The translations under genes were made by a program, and so were the position numbers. Below, one piece after another: positions 1 to 5,778 of a stretch of 5,904 nucleotides of DNA (its first letter is position 1; each line of letters opens with the position of its first letter). The notes beneath the pieces are model-generated. The model worked only from the letters and a program-made list of their open reading frames with translations, searched no databases and was not told the DNA's origin. The stretch is taken from positions 1 to 5,904 of the forward strand of contig JAQUHH010000161.1 of the NCBI GenBank assembly GCA_028683685.1, read 5' to 3'. The stretch comes from Bacteroidales bacterium (GTDB lineage: Bacteria; Bacteroidota; Bacteroidia; Bacteroidales; WCHB1-69).

Positions 1-383
1 ACAAAAATGTTGAAAATGAAAATGGAGAGTTTATAATTGAGTTTCCGAAAATAGATGCTTCATTGATTAAAGTTCCAGAAATGAGTCCAAATATTTTGGG
101 TTATTTTATCGACAATACATTGGAAACCGATACGAAAAAAACGCCAAACGGAATAAAAGAAGTATTGGTGATTCATAATGTTTCTTCTCAAGAACAAAAA
201 GTTTCTGTTCGCAAAATTCAAAATGCAGAGGAGTGGAAAGTTATTTGCGATGCTCATTCTGCGGGCATGGAAAAGTTGAAATATCAGGAGGGGAAAGTGG
301 GCAAAGGTTTTACGGACGTTAAAGTAAGTCAGGAATTGATTGTGGTTCCAGCACATACTTCTGCCATTTTAATTAGAGAGTAA
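1..383 (+). CDS. Partial GH13 glycoside hydrolase, C-terminal end (probable type I pullulanase)
   Basis: The frame is open from base 3 to the TAA at 381-383 with no stop, so this is the last ~126 residues of a longer protein whose start lies left of the window. An internal TTG at 63 is not a believable start, because coding-like sequence continues upstream of it. The segment has the features of the all-beta C-terminal domain of GH13 enzymes: a strand ending in a polar NxxG turn, the stretch KEVLVIHNVS, then EEWKVICDAHSAG, and a final VVPAHTSAILI. This order (ILVIYN-like strand, WKVVV..AG, 'P..SA.VL' last strand) is what I know from type I pullulanases, which cleave alpha-1,6 branches in glycogen, starch or pullulan. 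The catalytic barrel lies outside the window, so the substrate cannot be checked. Another GH13 enzyme, such as an alpha-amylase, is possible. A weak A/T hairpin follows the stop. Confidence 0.55.
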   Translation, partial: KNVENENGEFIIEFPKIDASLIKVPEMSPNILGYFIDNTLETDTKKTPNGIKEVLVIHNVSSQEQKVSVRKIQNAEEWKVICDAHSAGMEKLKYQEGKVGKGFTDVKVSQELIVVPAHTSAILIRE

Positions 384-410
384 ATCTGTTTTGCAAATAT
401 TGTTTGATAT

Positions 411-439
411 GAAAAATCTGAATTATGTCTGATTTTTTC
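411..439 (+). terminator. Weak A/T-rich hairpin after the glycosidase gene
   Basis: GAAAAATC (411-418) can pair with GATTTTTTC (431-439), allowing a one-base bulge, around a 12-base loop. The T-run is part of the 3' arm. It lies about 28 bases after the stop codon, where a terminator is expected. The stem has only two G-C pairs besides A-T pairs, so it is a weak candidate. Confidence 0.25.
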
Positions 440-501
440 TCAGCTTGTTTAAAGAATAATAGTGTCTTTGATACTATCAAATGATACTGTCGGAATTTAA
501 A

Positions 502-894
502 ATGAAACGACCTTATACCATAACCGGAAAGATTTAAAAATTAATAGCCTCAATTTCAGAGAAAATTGGCGAGGTGAATTCTGCTCACTTAAGTAAGCCA
601 CCCACTGAATTGAAAAAGAAAAATAGAATTAAAACAATTCACTCTTCTCTTGAAATTATTTTTAAATCATCGACAGAATTACTGAATATTCAGAATTTTA
701 ATTTGACAAATATTGATAGAATCAATTTGTTTAAAACTATTTTTAAAGGGGGTTTTTTTACTCGGAAAGAATATTTGCTAAATTTCAAAAACATATCATC
801 GGCTACAGCAAGTAGAGATTTGAAATTTGCTACTGAAAATGGTATAATTGAAAAATTAGGAGAAAAAAGTGCCACAAAGTACAGATGTAAATAA
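502..894 (+). pseudogene. Fic-family protein (AMPylase) pseudogene: nonsense codon plus loss of the catalytic domain
   Basis: Fic proteins of the COG3177 type transfer AMP to target proteins using an HPFxxGNGR motif. From the ATG at 502 the frame reads MKRPYTITGKI, then TAA (535-537), then KLIASISEKIGEVNSAHL...KNRIKTIHSSLEI. Intact relatives, from memory, start with M-x-P-Y-x-I-T-x-K-I-L-K-L-I, so the TAA sits where a Leu codon (TTA) is expected, a single-base change. 'SSLEI' is where class II Fic proteins continue into the inhibitory motif (S/T)xxxE(G/N). Instead the frame jumps to IFKSSTELLNIQN, a segment normally near the C-terminus, followed by a winged-helix region with FFTRKEYL and SSATASRDLKFA. 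The whole Fic fold, roughly 190-200 residues, is missing, so the product cannot AMPylate. A GTG at 574 could start a 106-residue remnant carrying the DNA-binding-like domain, but no ribosome-binding signal supports it. Recognition of the family is confident; activity of the remnant is unknown. Confidence 0.8.
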
Positions 895-999
895 AAGTTA
901 ATTGTTTTTTTGTCCTTAAGCTATGTTTTTCCGGGTGCTTCATTAACACTATTTAAATAAAGAATCGTTTTAGACTGTAAATAATGAGAGGAAATTTTG

Positions 1000-1007
1000 T
1001 ACTTTTG
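1000..1007 (+). promoter_or_regulatory. Bacteroidota -7 box (TACTTTTG) for eno
   Basis: TACTTTTG matches the Bacteroidota sigma-ABfr -7 consensus TAnnTTTG exactly. Transcription would start near 1013, giving an A/T-rich leader of about 37 bases before the eno ATG, with no Shine-Dalgarno sequence, as is usual in this phylum. No clear TTG occurs at the -33 position; the nearest is ACTG at 974-977. Confidence 0.65.
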
Positions 1008-1049
1008 TAGTCTTGTTAAAAAATATTATTTAAATAAAAAAAGAAAATT

Positions 1050-2333
1050 ATGAGTGCAATTATAAACATATATGCTCGTCAGATTTTAGATTCACGTGGA
1101 AACCCAACTGTTGAAGTTGATTTATTAACACAAAATGGAGTAGTGGGTCGTGCTGCTGTTCCTTCTGGAGCCTCTACGGGAATGAATGAAGCGATAGAGT
1201 TGAGAGACAATGACAAATCGGTATATGGAGGAAAAGGCGTTTTAAACGCAGTGAATAATATTAATTCTGTTCTTGCTGAAGAATTAAAAGGCTATATCGT
1301 TACTGAACAAAATGAAATCGACAATCGCATGATTGAAATCGACGGAACTGATAATAAATCGAAACTGGGTGCCAATGCTACTTTGGCTGTTTCTATGGCC
1401 TGTGCACAAGCAGCAGCTATCGAAACCGGACAACCTCTTTTTAGATATTTAGGAGGTACCAATGCACGTACATTGCCCGTCCCTATGATGAATGTTATAA
1501 ACGGTGGTTCTCATGCTGATAACAGTGTAGATTTTCAAGAATTTATGATTTTTCCTGCTGGTGCACCAAACTTTGCAGAAGCTTTAAGAATGGGAGCTGA
1601 AGTTTTTCATTCCTTAAAAACGGTTCTTCAGAAAAAAGGGCTGTCTACCAATGTTGGTGATGAAGGCGGATTTGCACCGAATTTGAAGTCAAATGAAGAA
1701 GCCGTTGAATTTATTCTTCAAGCCATCGAAAAAGCAGGTTACAAACCAGGTCATGATATGTTTATAACCCTTGATCCTGCAGCCAGCGAATTTTATTTGC
1801 AAGACGAAAAAATGTATCATTTACATAAATCATCCGGCGAAAAATTAACACCTGCTCAAATGGCAGATTTCTTTATCGACTGGACCAAAAAATATCCAAT
1901 TGTTTCCATTGAAGATGGTTTGGCAGAAAACGATTACGAAGGCTGGGGAATCATTACCAAAGCCATTGGCGATAAAATATTATTGGTTGGAGATGATTTA
2001 TTTGTCACCAATCCTCGAATTCTTCAAGAAGGAATCGATCAAGGACTAGCAAATGCTATTCTTATTAAATTAAATCAAATTGGAACTGTTTCCGAAACTA
2101 TAAATGCCATTAAATTAGCTTATGATAATGGTTATAAGGCCATTACAAGTCATCGCTCTGGTGAAACAGAAGATACTTTCATTGCTGATTTAGCAGTGGC
2201 TATGAATACAGGTATGATTAAAACTGGTTCTGCTTGTCGTTCCGAAAGAATTGCAAAATACAATCAATTACTTCGCATCGAAGAAATGCTTGGAAATTCC
2301 TCTTTCTTTGCAGGGAAAAGTATTTTAAAATAA
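1050..2333 (+). CDS. eno: Enolase (phosphopyruvate hydratase)
   Basis: Cytoplasmic glycolytic enzyme converting 2-phosphoglycerate to phosphoenolpyruvate and back. The 427 residues are full family length and every landmark is present: ARQILDSRGNPTVEVD (residues 9-24), the mobile loop PSGASTG (38-44), SHADNSVDFQEFMI (154-167), GDEGGF (203-208), SIEDGLAEND (286-295), GDDLFVTNP (314-322), ILIKLNQIGTVSET (337-350), SHRSGETED (367-375) and CRSERIAKYNQLLRIEE (396-412). By family alignment the catalytic pair is Glu205 and Lys340, the Mg2+ ligands are Asp242, Glu288 and Asp315, and His155, His368 and Lys391 line the active site, so the enzyme should be active. The ATG at 1050 is supported by the conserved N-terminus and the promoter about 45 bases upstream. 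It is transcribed alone and ends in a strong terminator. Several signature stretches differ from the usual flavobacterial enolase (see findings), which suggests a second or transferred copy. Confidence 0.98.
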   Translation: MSAIINIYARQILDSRGNPTVEVDLLTQNGVVGRAAVPSGASTGMNEAIELRDNDKSVYGGKGVLNAVNNINSVLAEELKGYIVTEQNEIDNRMIEIDGTDNKSKLGANATLAVSMACAQAAAIETGQPLFRYLGGTNARTLPVPMMNVINGGSHADNSVDFQEFMIFPAGAPNFAEALRMGAEVFHSLKTVLQKKGLSTNVGDEGGFAPNLKSNEEAVEFILQAIEKAGYKPGHDMFITLDPAASEFYLQDEKMYHLHKSSGEKLTPAQMADFFIDWTKKYPIVSIEDGLAENDYEGWGIITKAIGDKILLVGDDLFVTNPRILQEGIDQGLANAILIKLNQIGTVSETINAIKLAYDNGYKAITSHRSGETEDTFIADLAVAMNTGMIKTGSACRSERIAKYNQLLRIEEMLGNSSFFAGKSILK

Positions 2334-2353
2334 ATTTTTCTAGAATAAATGAG

Positions 2354-2383
2354 AGCCGATATTTCTAAATATCGGCTTTTTTT
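2354..2383 (+). terminator. Strong intrinsic terminator of eno
   Basis: AGCCGATATTT (2354-2364) and AAATATCGGCT (2367-2377) are perfect reverse complements. In practice they form a stem of about 10 base pairs with a small loop, followed by a run of T to 2383. It starts 21 bases after the eno stop. It isolates eno from the next gene. Confidence 0.93.
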
Positions 2384-2472
2384 ATTGAAAAATGTGAATT
2401 AATTGTAAGTCTTCAAACATTTTTATTTGATATTGGTTAGTTGAGTGAAATTGATAATACAAGCAAAAAGAA

Positions 2473-3210
2473 ATGAACAATCAAATACCTCCTATAACGA
2501 CCTTTAATAAAACTATGAAGATGGCTGACTTGCTGCATATCAACTATCATTTTCTTACCGTTTTAAGCAGGTTTAATATTAAACTAGGTTTTGGTGATAA
2601 GTCAATTGAGAAAGTGTGTGCAGAGAAAAAAATTAATATAGATTTTTTTCTATTTATCATCAATGTCTTTCACAATCCAAATTATATTCATACTCATGCT
2701 GACGAAGTCAGTTTTGATGTTGAGTTATTGGTAAACTATATTGAAAAGACTCATAATTACTACAATAATTTGATCACCCCAACTCTAAAACTACTTATCA
2801 AAGATGTGTCCAAAATATGTAAAGAAGAAACACGCTCGGTTCTTTTGATGCGGTTTTTTAATCAGTACATAAAGGAGTTAACGGAGCATATTCAGTATGA
2901 AGAAGATGTCGTTTTTCCCTATCTTCGATTATTGAATATGGCAATTAAAGAAGGTGTTGATAAAAGTGAACTAGAGGATATTGATTTCCGAATTGATCAT
3001 TTTCAGGACAAACATCATTCTATTCAAGAGAAATTATTTGATTTGAAAAATGTTTTAATTAAGTATTTTTCATTGCCCGATGATGAAACAGTTATTCATA
3101 TTTTGTTTTTACTTTATCGCTTCGAAAAAGATTTAGCCGACCATATACTTCTTGAAAACCATTTGTTGGTTCCGATGGTCCGAAAAATGGAGCAAAAACT
3201 GTTTCAATAA
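2473..3210 (+). CDS. Hemerythrin-like di-iron protein, RIC/YtfE/ScdA-related
   Basis: A 245-residue cytoplasmic protein with no signal peptide or membrane segment. Residues ~15-65 resemble the ScdA_N (DUF542) domain, and residues ~85-240 form a four-helix hemerythrin-type bundle. The metal ligands expected from E. coli YtfE are all visible: His94 (KTHNYY), His139 and Glu143 (HIQYE), His181 or His182 (DKHHS), and His224 and Glu228 (HILLE). The two HxxxE motifs are the key evidence for a di-iron site. YtfE/RIC proteins repair Fe-S clusters after nitric oxide or oxidative stress, so a similar role is inferred, not shown. The N-terminal domain lacks the Cys-Cys pair usual in ScdA_N: the sequence there is LGFGDKS, with only Cys49 kept. 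The ATG at 2473 is the first in frame; Met15 and Met17 just before the conserved block are alternatives. No Shine-Dalgarno sequence is seen. A weak promoter candidate is TTTATTTG (2422-2429) with TTG at 2403-2405. The gene converges on the ABC-F gene with a 22-base gap. Confidence 0.8.
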   Translation: MNNQIPPITTFNKTMKMADLLHINYHFLTVLSRFNIKLGFGDKSIEKVCAEKKINIDFFLFIINVFHNPNYIHTHADEVSFDVELLVNYIEKTHNYYNNLITPTLKLLIKDVSKICKEETRSVLLMRFFNQYIKELTEHIQYEEDVVFPYLRLLNMAIKEGVDKSELEDIDFRIDHFQDKHHSIQEKLFDLKNVLIKYFSLPDDETVIHILFLLYRFEKDLADHILLENHLLVPMVRKMEQKLFQ

Positions 3211-3231
3211 GTTGTATTTTCGTTTTGAAAC
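3201..3231. terminator. Weak inverted repeat between convergent genes
   Basis: GTTTCAA (3201-3207) and TTGAAAC (3225-3231) are reverse complements around a 17-base T-rich loop. They span the 22-base gap between the stop codons of the di-iron and ABC-F genes, so the repeat could serve both as a weak terminator. The stem is short and there is no clean T-run after it. Confidence 0.25.
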
Positions 3232-3232
3232 C

Positions 3233-5113
3233 TTAGTCTAGCTCCATCCAGCGCATCATTTTTTCATCTAAAGATTCATTTTTGTTTTGGTAATCATTAG
3301 ACCAATTTGTGAGCATTTCGTTGTCGGTTTCGCCCATGTTCATAAGATTCAATATTTTCTCAATTTCGATTTCTAATTCTGCTATTTCAACTTCCAGTTT
3401 TTGATATTCTTGTTCTTCTTTGTAAGTTCTTTTTTTAGCAGTCTCTTTTTTGGGCGTTTTTTCAATCTCTTTTTGAGTTTCCAATTGCGATTGTTTCCGA
3501 ATTTGACTCTCTTCTTTCCTTTTTTGTTTTCGGTATTCGCTATAATTTGAATAATAGTCTTTTATAACTCCATTTTCTTCAAAAACAAATATATGGTCGG
3601 TAATTTTATCCAATAAAAATCGGTCGTGAGAAACAATCAGTGCACATCCTTCAAAATCCAAAAGAAATTCCTCCAAGGTATTCATAGTTTCGATGTCAAA
3701 ATCATTGGTGGGTTCATCCAGAAGAAGGAAATTTGGATTTTGAGAAAGCACCAACAGAAGATGGAATCTGCGTTTTTCGCCACCGCTTAAGTTTTCGTAA
3801 TAATTCCATTGGGTAGTGTGGGCAAATCCAAAAAGATTCAAAAATATAGAGGCCGAAATTTCTTTTCCATTTTTAAGACGGATATATTCGGTATGTTCTT
3901 TCAAAATATCGATAAGTCGTTTTGAAGAATCAATATTTAGTCCTTCTTGAGAATAGTAGCCGAATTTAACAGTGCTTCCAATGGATATTTTTCCTGCATT
4001 GGGTTTGTATTTTCCGATAAGAATTTTAAGAAGTGTCGATTTTCCGCATCCATTGGCACCAACAATGCCAATTCTTTCTCCTCTTTTAAAAGTATACGTA
4101 AAATCATCAATGATCTTTCTATCGTCAAAAGAAAAATGCAAGTTGTTTATTTCTAGTATCTTATTTCCAATTCTCTCGCTGGTCACTCCAAACGATTTCA
4201 TCTCTTGTTGCTTCGTTTTCGAAGCCTTGTCTTCAATTTCATAGAAATTGTCAATGCGTGCTTTTGACTTGGTGGTTCGGGCTTGGGGAGTGCGTCTCAT
4301 CCAGTCAAGCTCTTTTTTGTATACAGATTGTGCTCTTTCAGTTTCCGCTTTTTCATTCAGAATACGTTCCTCTTTCTTTTCAAGAAAGTATTCATATCTC
4401 CCTTTGTAGCGGTAAATTTGCTGATTGTCGATTTCCAATATTTCATCACACACGTTGTTTAAAAAACTTCGATCGTGAGTTACCATTAGCAAAGACAAGT
4501 TTTGTTTGTTTAAATACTCTTCGAGCCACTCAATCATATCAAGATCTAAATGGTTTGTTGGCTCATCCAGAATAAGAAGGTCGGCTTGATTTATCAGTGC
4601 AGAAGCCAGTGCAATTTTCTTTTTCTGACCTCCAGAAAGCTCTTTTGCTTTTTGTTCAAAATCAGTAATTTGAAATTTTCCCAAGATCTGCTTGATGTGA
4701 TTTTCGTAATTCCAAGCGTCCAAAGTGTCCATCTGACGCAATACAGCTTCGTAGTTTTCGGGAATGAAGCTATGATTCTCGCTTTTTTGAATACTCAATA
4801 AGCAACTTTCATACTCTTTGATGAGTTTTATGGTTTCGTTTTCACTGTTAAATATCAGATCAATGACATTTGCTTCAGGATCAAATTCAGGATCTTGCGG
4901 AAGATAGGCCAAGCGAACGTCGTTTCGTAAAACAATTTGTCCTTCGTCCGCCGATTCAATTCCGCTAATAATATTAAGAAGTGTAGTTTTTCCAGTGCCA
5001 TTGCGAGCAATAAGAGCTATTTTTTGTCCTTTTTCAATCCCAAAGGTTAAATCCGAAAAAAGCGTCTTTTCGCCGTAGGTTTTTGAAAGTTTTTCTGCCA
5101 GAAGAATATTCAT
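3233..5113 (-). CDS. uup: ABC-F family ATPase, Uup-like
   Basis: A soluble protein with two ATP-binding cassettes and no membrane domain. ABC-F proteins act on ribosomes, and Uup-type members also affect DNA stability and transposon excision in E. coli; the role here is inferred. NBD1 has Walker A ARNGTGKT (36-43), signature LSGGQ (159-163), Walker B LLILDEPTNHLD (179-190) and the His213 switch. An interdomain linker (~241-310) carries the basic stretch RRTPQARTTKSKARID (273-288). NBD2 has Walker A GANGCGKS (352-359), signature LSGGE (442-446), Walker B FLLLDEPTNDFD (462-473) and His496. A charged tail (~530-626) predicts a coiled coil, as in Uup. The DEPTND motif in NBD2, the linker and the C-terminal coil separate Uup from EttA-type members. 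At 626 residues the protein is full length. NBD1 Walker A starts with Ala36 instead of the usual Gly, which I recall seeing in relatives. The ATG at 5111-5113 begins the conserved N-terminus; a TACTTTTG box lies 20 bases upstream. Confidence 0.93.
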   Translation of the reverse strand: MNILLAEKLSKTYGEKTLFSDLTFGIEKGQKIALIARNGTGKTTLLNIISGIESADEGQIVLRNDVRLAYLPQDPEFDPEANVIDLIFNSENETIKLIKEYESCLLSIQKSENHSFIPENYEAVLRQMDTLDAWNYENHIKQILGKFQITDFEQKAKELSGGQKKKIALASALINQADLLILDEPTNHLDLDMIEWLEEYLNKQNLSLLMVTHDRSFLNNVCDEILEIDNQQIYRYKGRYEYFLEKKEERILNEKAETERAQSVYKKELDWMRRTPQARTTKSKARIDNFYEIEDKASKTKQQEMKSFGVTSERIGNKILEINNLHFSFDDRKIIDDFTYTFKRGERIGIVGANGCGKSTLLKILIGKYKPNAGKISIGSTVKFGYYSQEGLNIDSSKRLIDILKEHTEYIRLKNGKEISASIFLNLFGFAHTTQWNYYENLSGGEKRRFHLLLVLSQNPNFLLLDEPTNDFDIETMNTLEEFLLDFEGCALIVSHDRFLLDKITDHIFVFEENGVIKDYYSNYSEYRKQKRKEESQIRKQSQLETQKEIEKTPKKETAKKRTYKEEQEYQKLEVEIAELEIEIEKILNLMNMGETDNEMLTNWSNDYQNKNESLDEKMMRWMELD

Positions 5114-5133
5114 GAAGTTGTGAAATTAGTTTT

Positions 5134-5141
5134 CAAAAGTA
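5134..5141 (-). promoter_or_regulatory. Bacteroidota -7 box (TACTTTTG) for the ABC-F gene
   Basis: The reverse strand reads TACTTTTG, an exact match to TAnnTTTG and identical to the eno box. Transcription would begin near 5128, leaving a leader of about 15 bases before the ATG. No good TTG is seen about 19 bases upstream. Together with the terminator at 5204-5233 it makes the ABC-F gene a separate transcript from the cold-shock gene. Confidence 0.55.
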
Positions 5142-5203
5142 CTTAAAATAAGGCATATAAGGCCCGTCAGATGTTAAGTTGTTTTGTGCAAGCTTTTTAT
5201 AAT

Positions 5204-5233
5204 AAAAAAAAGCCCTGAATTTTCAGGACTTTT
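5204..5233 (-). terminator. Intrinsic terminator of the cold-shock gene
   Basis: On the reverse strand AAAAGTCCTGAA and TTCAGGGCTTTT form a 12-pair stem with a two-base loop (opening to more in practice), followed by a run of eight T. One pair is G-U on this strand but a C-A mismatch on the other. The T-run also fits only this strand, so the orientation is clear. It lies about 22 bases after the stop of the cold-shock gene. Confidence 0.88.
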
Positions 5234-5254
5234 CTAAAAGTAATCTCAAAAAAA

Positions 5255-5446
5255 TTATATTTTTTTGACGTTTATTGCTTTCTTTCCACGTTTGTCTTCT
5301 ACGATTTCAAATTCAACTCTGTCATCGTTTGTAACTTTGTCATTTAAACCAGTAACGTGTACGAAAATTTCATTGTTTGTATCGTCTTCGCATACAAAAC
5401 CGTAACCTTTACTTTCATTGAAGAATTTAATAACTCCGATAGGCAT
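5255..5446 (-). CDS. Cold-shock domain protein (CspA family)
   Basis: A 63-residue single-domain protein, the normal length for this family. Cold-shock proteins bind single-stranded RNA and DNA through a five-strand beta barrel and act as RNA chaperones. The N-terminus GVIKFFNESKGYGFV contains the RNP1 motif KGYGFV (13-18). RNP2 is IFVHV (27-31), followed by TGL. The aromatic residues used for nucleic acid stacking (Phe8, Phe9, Tyr15, Phe17, Phe28, His30) are present. The ATG at 5444-5446 is the only sensible start. It has its own promoter box (5488-5495), an A/T-rich leader of about 35 bases without a Shine-Dalgarno sequence, and its own terminator. The leader is short compared with the long cold-responsive leader of E. 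coli cspA, so a similar RNA thermosensor is not expected. Whether it is induced by cold cannot be told from sequence. Confidence 0.95.
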   Translation of the reverse strand: MPIGVIKFFNESKGYGFVCEDDTNNEIFVHVTGLNDKVTNDDRVEFEIVEDKRGKKAINVKKI

Positions 5447-5487
5447 AATAATAATAATTAAGTATTTAAAAAAATTTATTTACGAAA

Positions 5488-5495
5488 CAAAAGTA
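5488..5495 (-). promoter_or_regulatory. Bacteroidota -7 box (TACTTTTG) for the cold-shock gene
   Basis: The reverse strand reads TACTTTTG, matching TAnnTTTG exactly. Transcription would start near 5481, about 35 bases before the ATG. The region where a -33 TTG would lie is A/T-rich without a clear match. Confidence 0.6.
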
Positions 5496-5631
5496 CATCT
5501 TTTATTTTGATTTATTGTTAAAAAAAAAGAATTTAGATGTTTTTTTTTACAATCATTTTAAATTGATTTTTATTTATTTAGGTTTAATTGCATAAATGCC
5601 TGTAAACTAGTGGATTGTGTTTTTTGGGTGG

Positions 5632-5644
5632 CTTGTTTAACAAG
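5632..5644. repeat. Palindrome CTTGTTTAACAAG, possible operator
   Basis: CTTGTT and AACAAG are perfect inverted repeats around a central T. The site ends 19 bases before the -33 box of the rightward promoter, a usual place for a regulator to bind. There is no T-run after it and the stem is short, so it is not a terminator. Chance occurrence in A/T-rich DNA cannot be excluded. Confidence 0.35.
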
Positions 5645-5663
5645 TTTCATATTAATATAAATG

Positions 5664-5693
5664 TTTGCATATGTCTTTTTTTGCGTATTTTTG
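5664..5693 (+). promoter_or_regulatory. Near-consensus Bacteroidota promoter facing right
   Basis: TTTG (5664-5667) and TATTTTTG (5686-5693) are separated by 18 bases, matching the consensus TTTG-N19-TAnnTTTG almost perfectly. It is the best complete promoter in the window and would start RNA near 5700. No gene on the same strand follows within the window: the first ATG (5787) opens only 13 codons, and the likely coding frame there runs on the other strand. It may have lost its gene to an insertion, or it may drive a gene or small RNA beyond the edge. Confidence 0.6.
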
Positions 5694-5778
5694 CATAACA
5701 ATTTGGGATCTACCTTATGTTTTTTTATTGTAGATACTCTAAAGTGTATTGTTTCGAAGAAAAAGTAGTAATTAATTT

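Larger units (their letters stand above)
5447..5778. other. AT-rich intergenic region with divergent promoters
   Basis: This stretch of about 330 bases has no credible coding sequence. Its left part carries the leader and promoter of the cold-shock gene on the reverse strand. From about 5500 to 5600 it is mostly A/T runs. Its right part holds a 13-base palindrome (5632-5644), four TTGCATA-like motifs (5588-5697) and a rightward promoter (5664-5693). The remainder to 5778 shows only a short inverted repeat, ATCTAC (5708-5713) with GTAGAT (5730-5735). If an insertion sequence starts to the right, its boundary should lie in this last part, but I could not identify terminal repeats. Confidence 0.6.

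Noticed and set aside
60..356. 98-codon reverse-strand reading frame
   Set aside because: It lies antisense to the glycosidase frame and is rich in Phe, Asn and Ile with no recognisable motif. It is a shadow of the real gene.
690..875. 61-codon reverse-strand reading frame
   Set aside because: It is antisense to the Fic remnant, has no motif, and the forward frame explains the sequence.
574..894. The 106-residue frame from GTG 574 as a normal small gene
   Set aside because: Its N-terminus continues upstream as recognisable Fic sequence to the ATG at 502 across a stop codon, so it is better described as part of a pseudogene.
950..1038. Direct repeats TATTTAAATAAA at 950-961 and 1027-1038 flanking the eno promoter
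   Set aside because: The 12-base identity consists only of A and T in very A/T-rich DNA, so chance is a sufficient explanation.
3937..4801. Several reading frames of 60-105 codons inside the ABC-F gene on both strands
   Set aside because: All overlap a full-length ABC-F gene with intact motifs. They show no domain of their own.
5208..5233. The hairpin as a terminator for rightward transcription
   Set aside because: On the + strand it contains a C-A mismatch and only a short T-run, while the reverse strand has a G-U pair and eight T after the stem.
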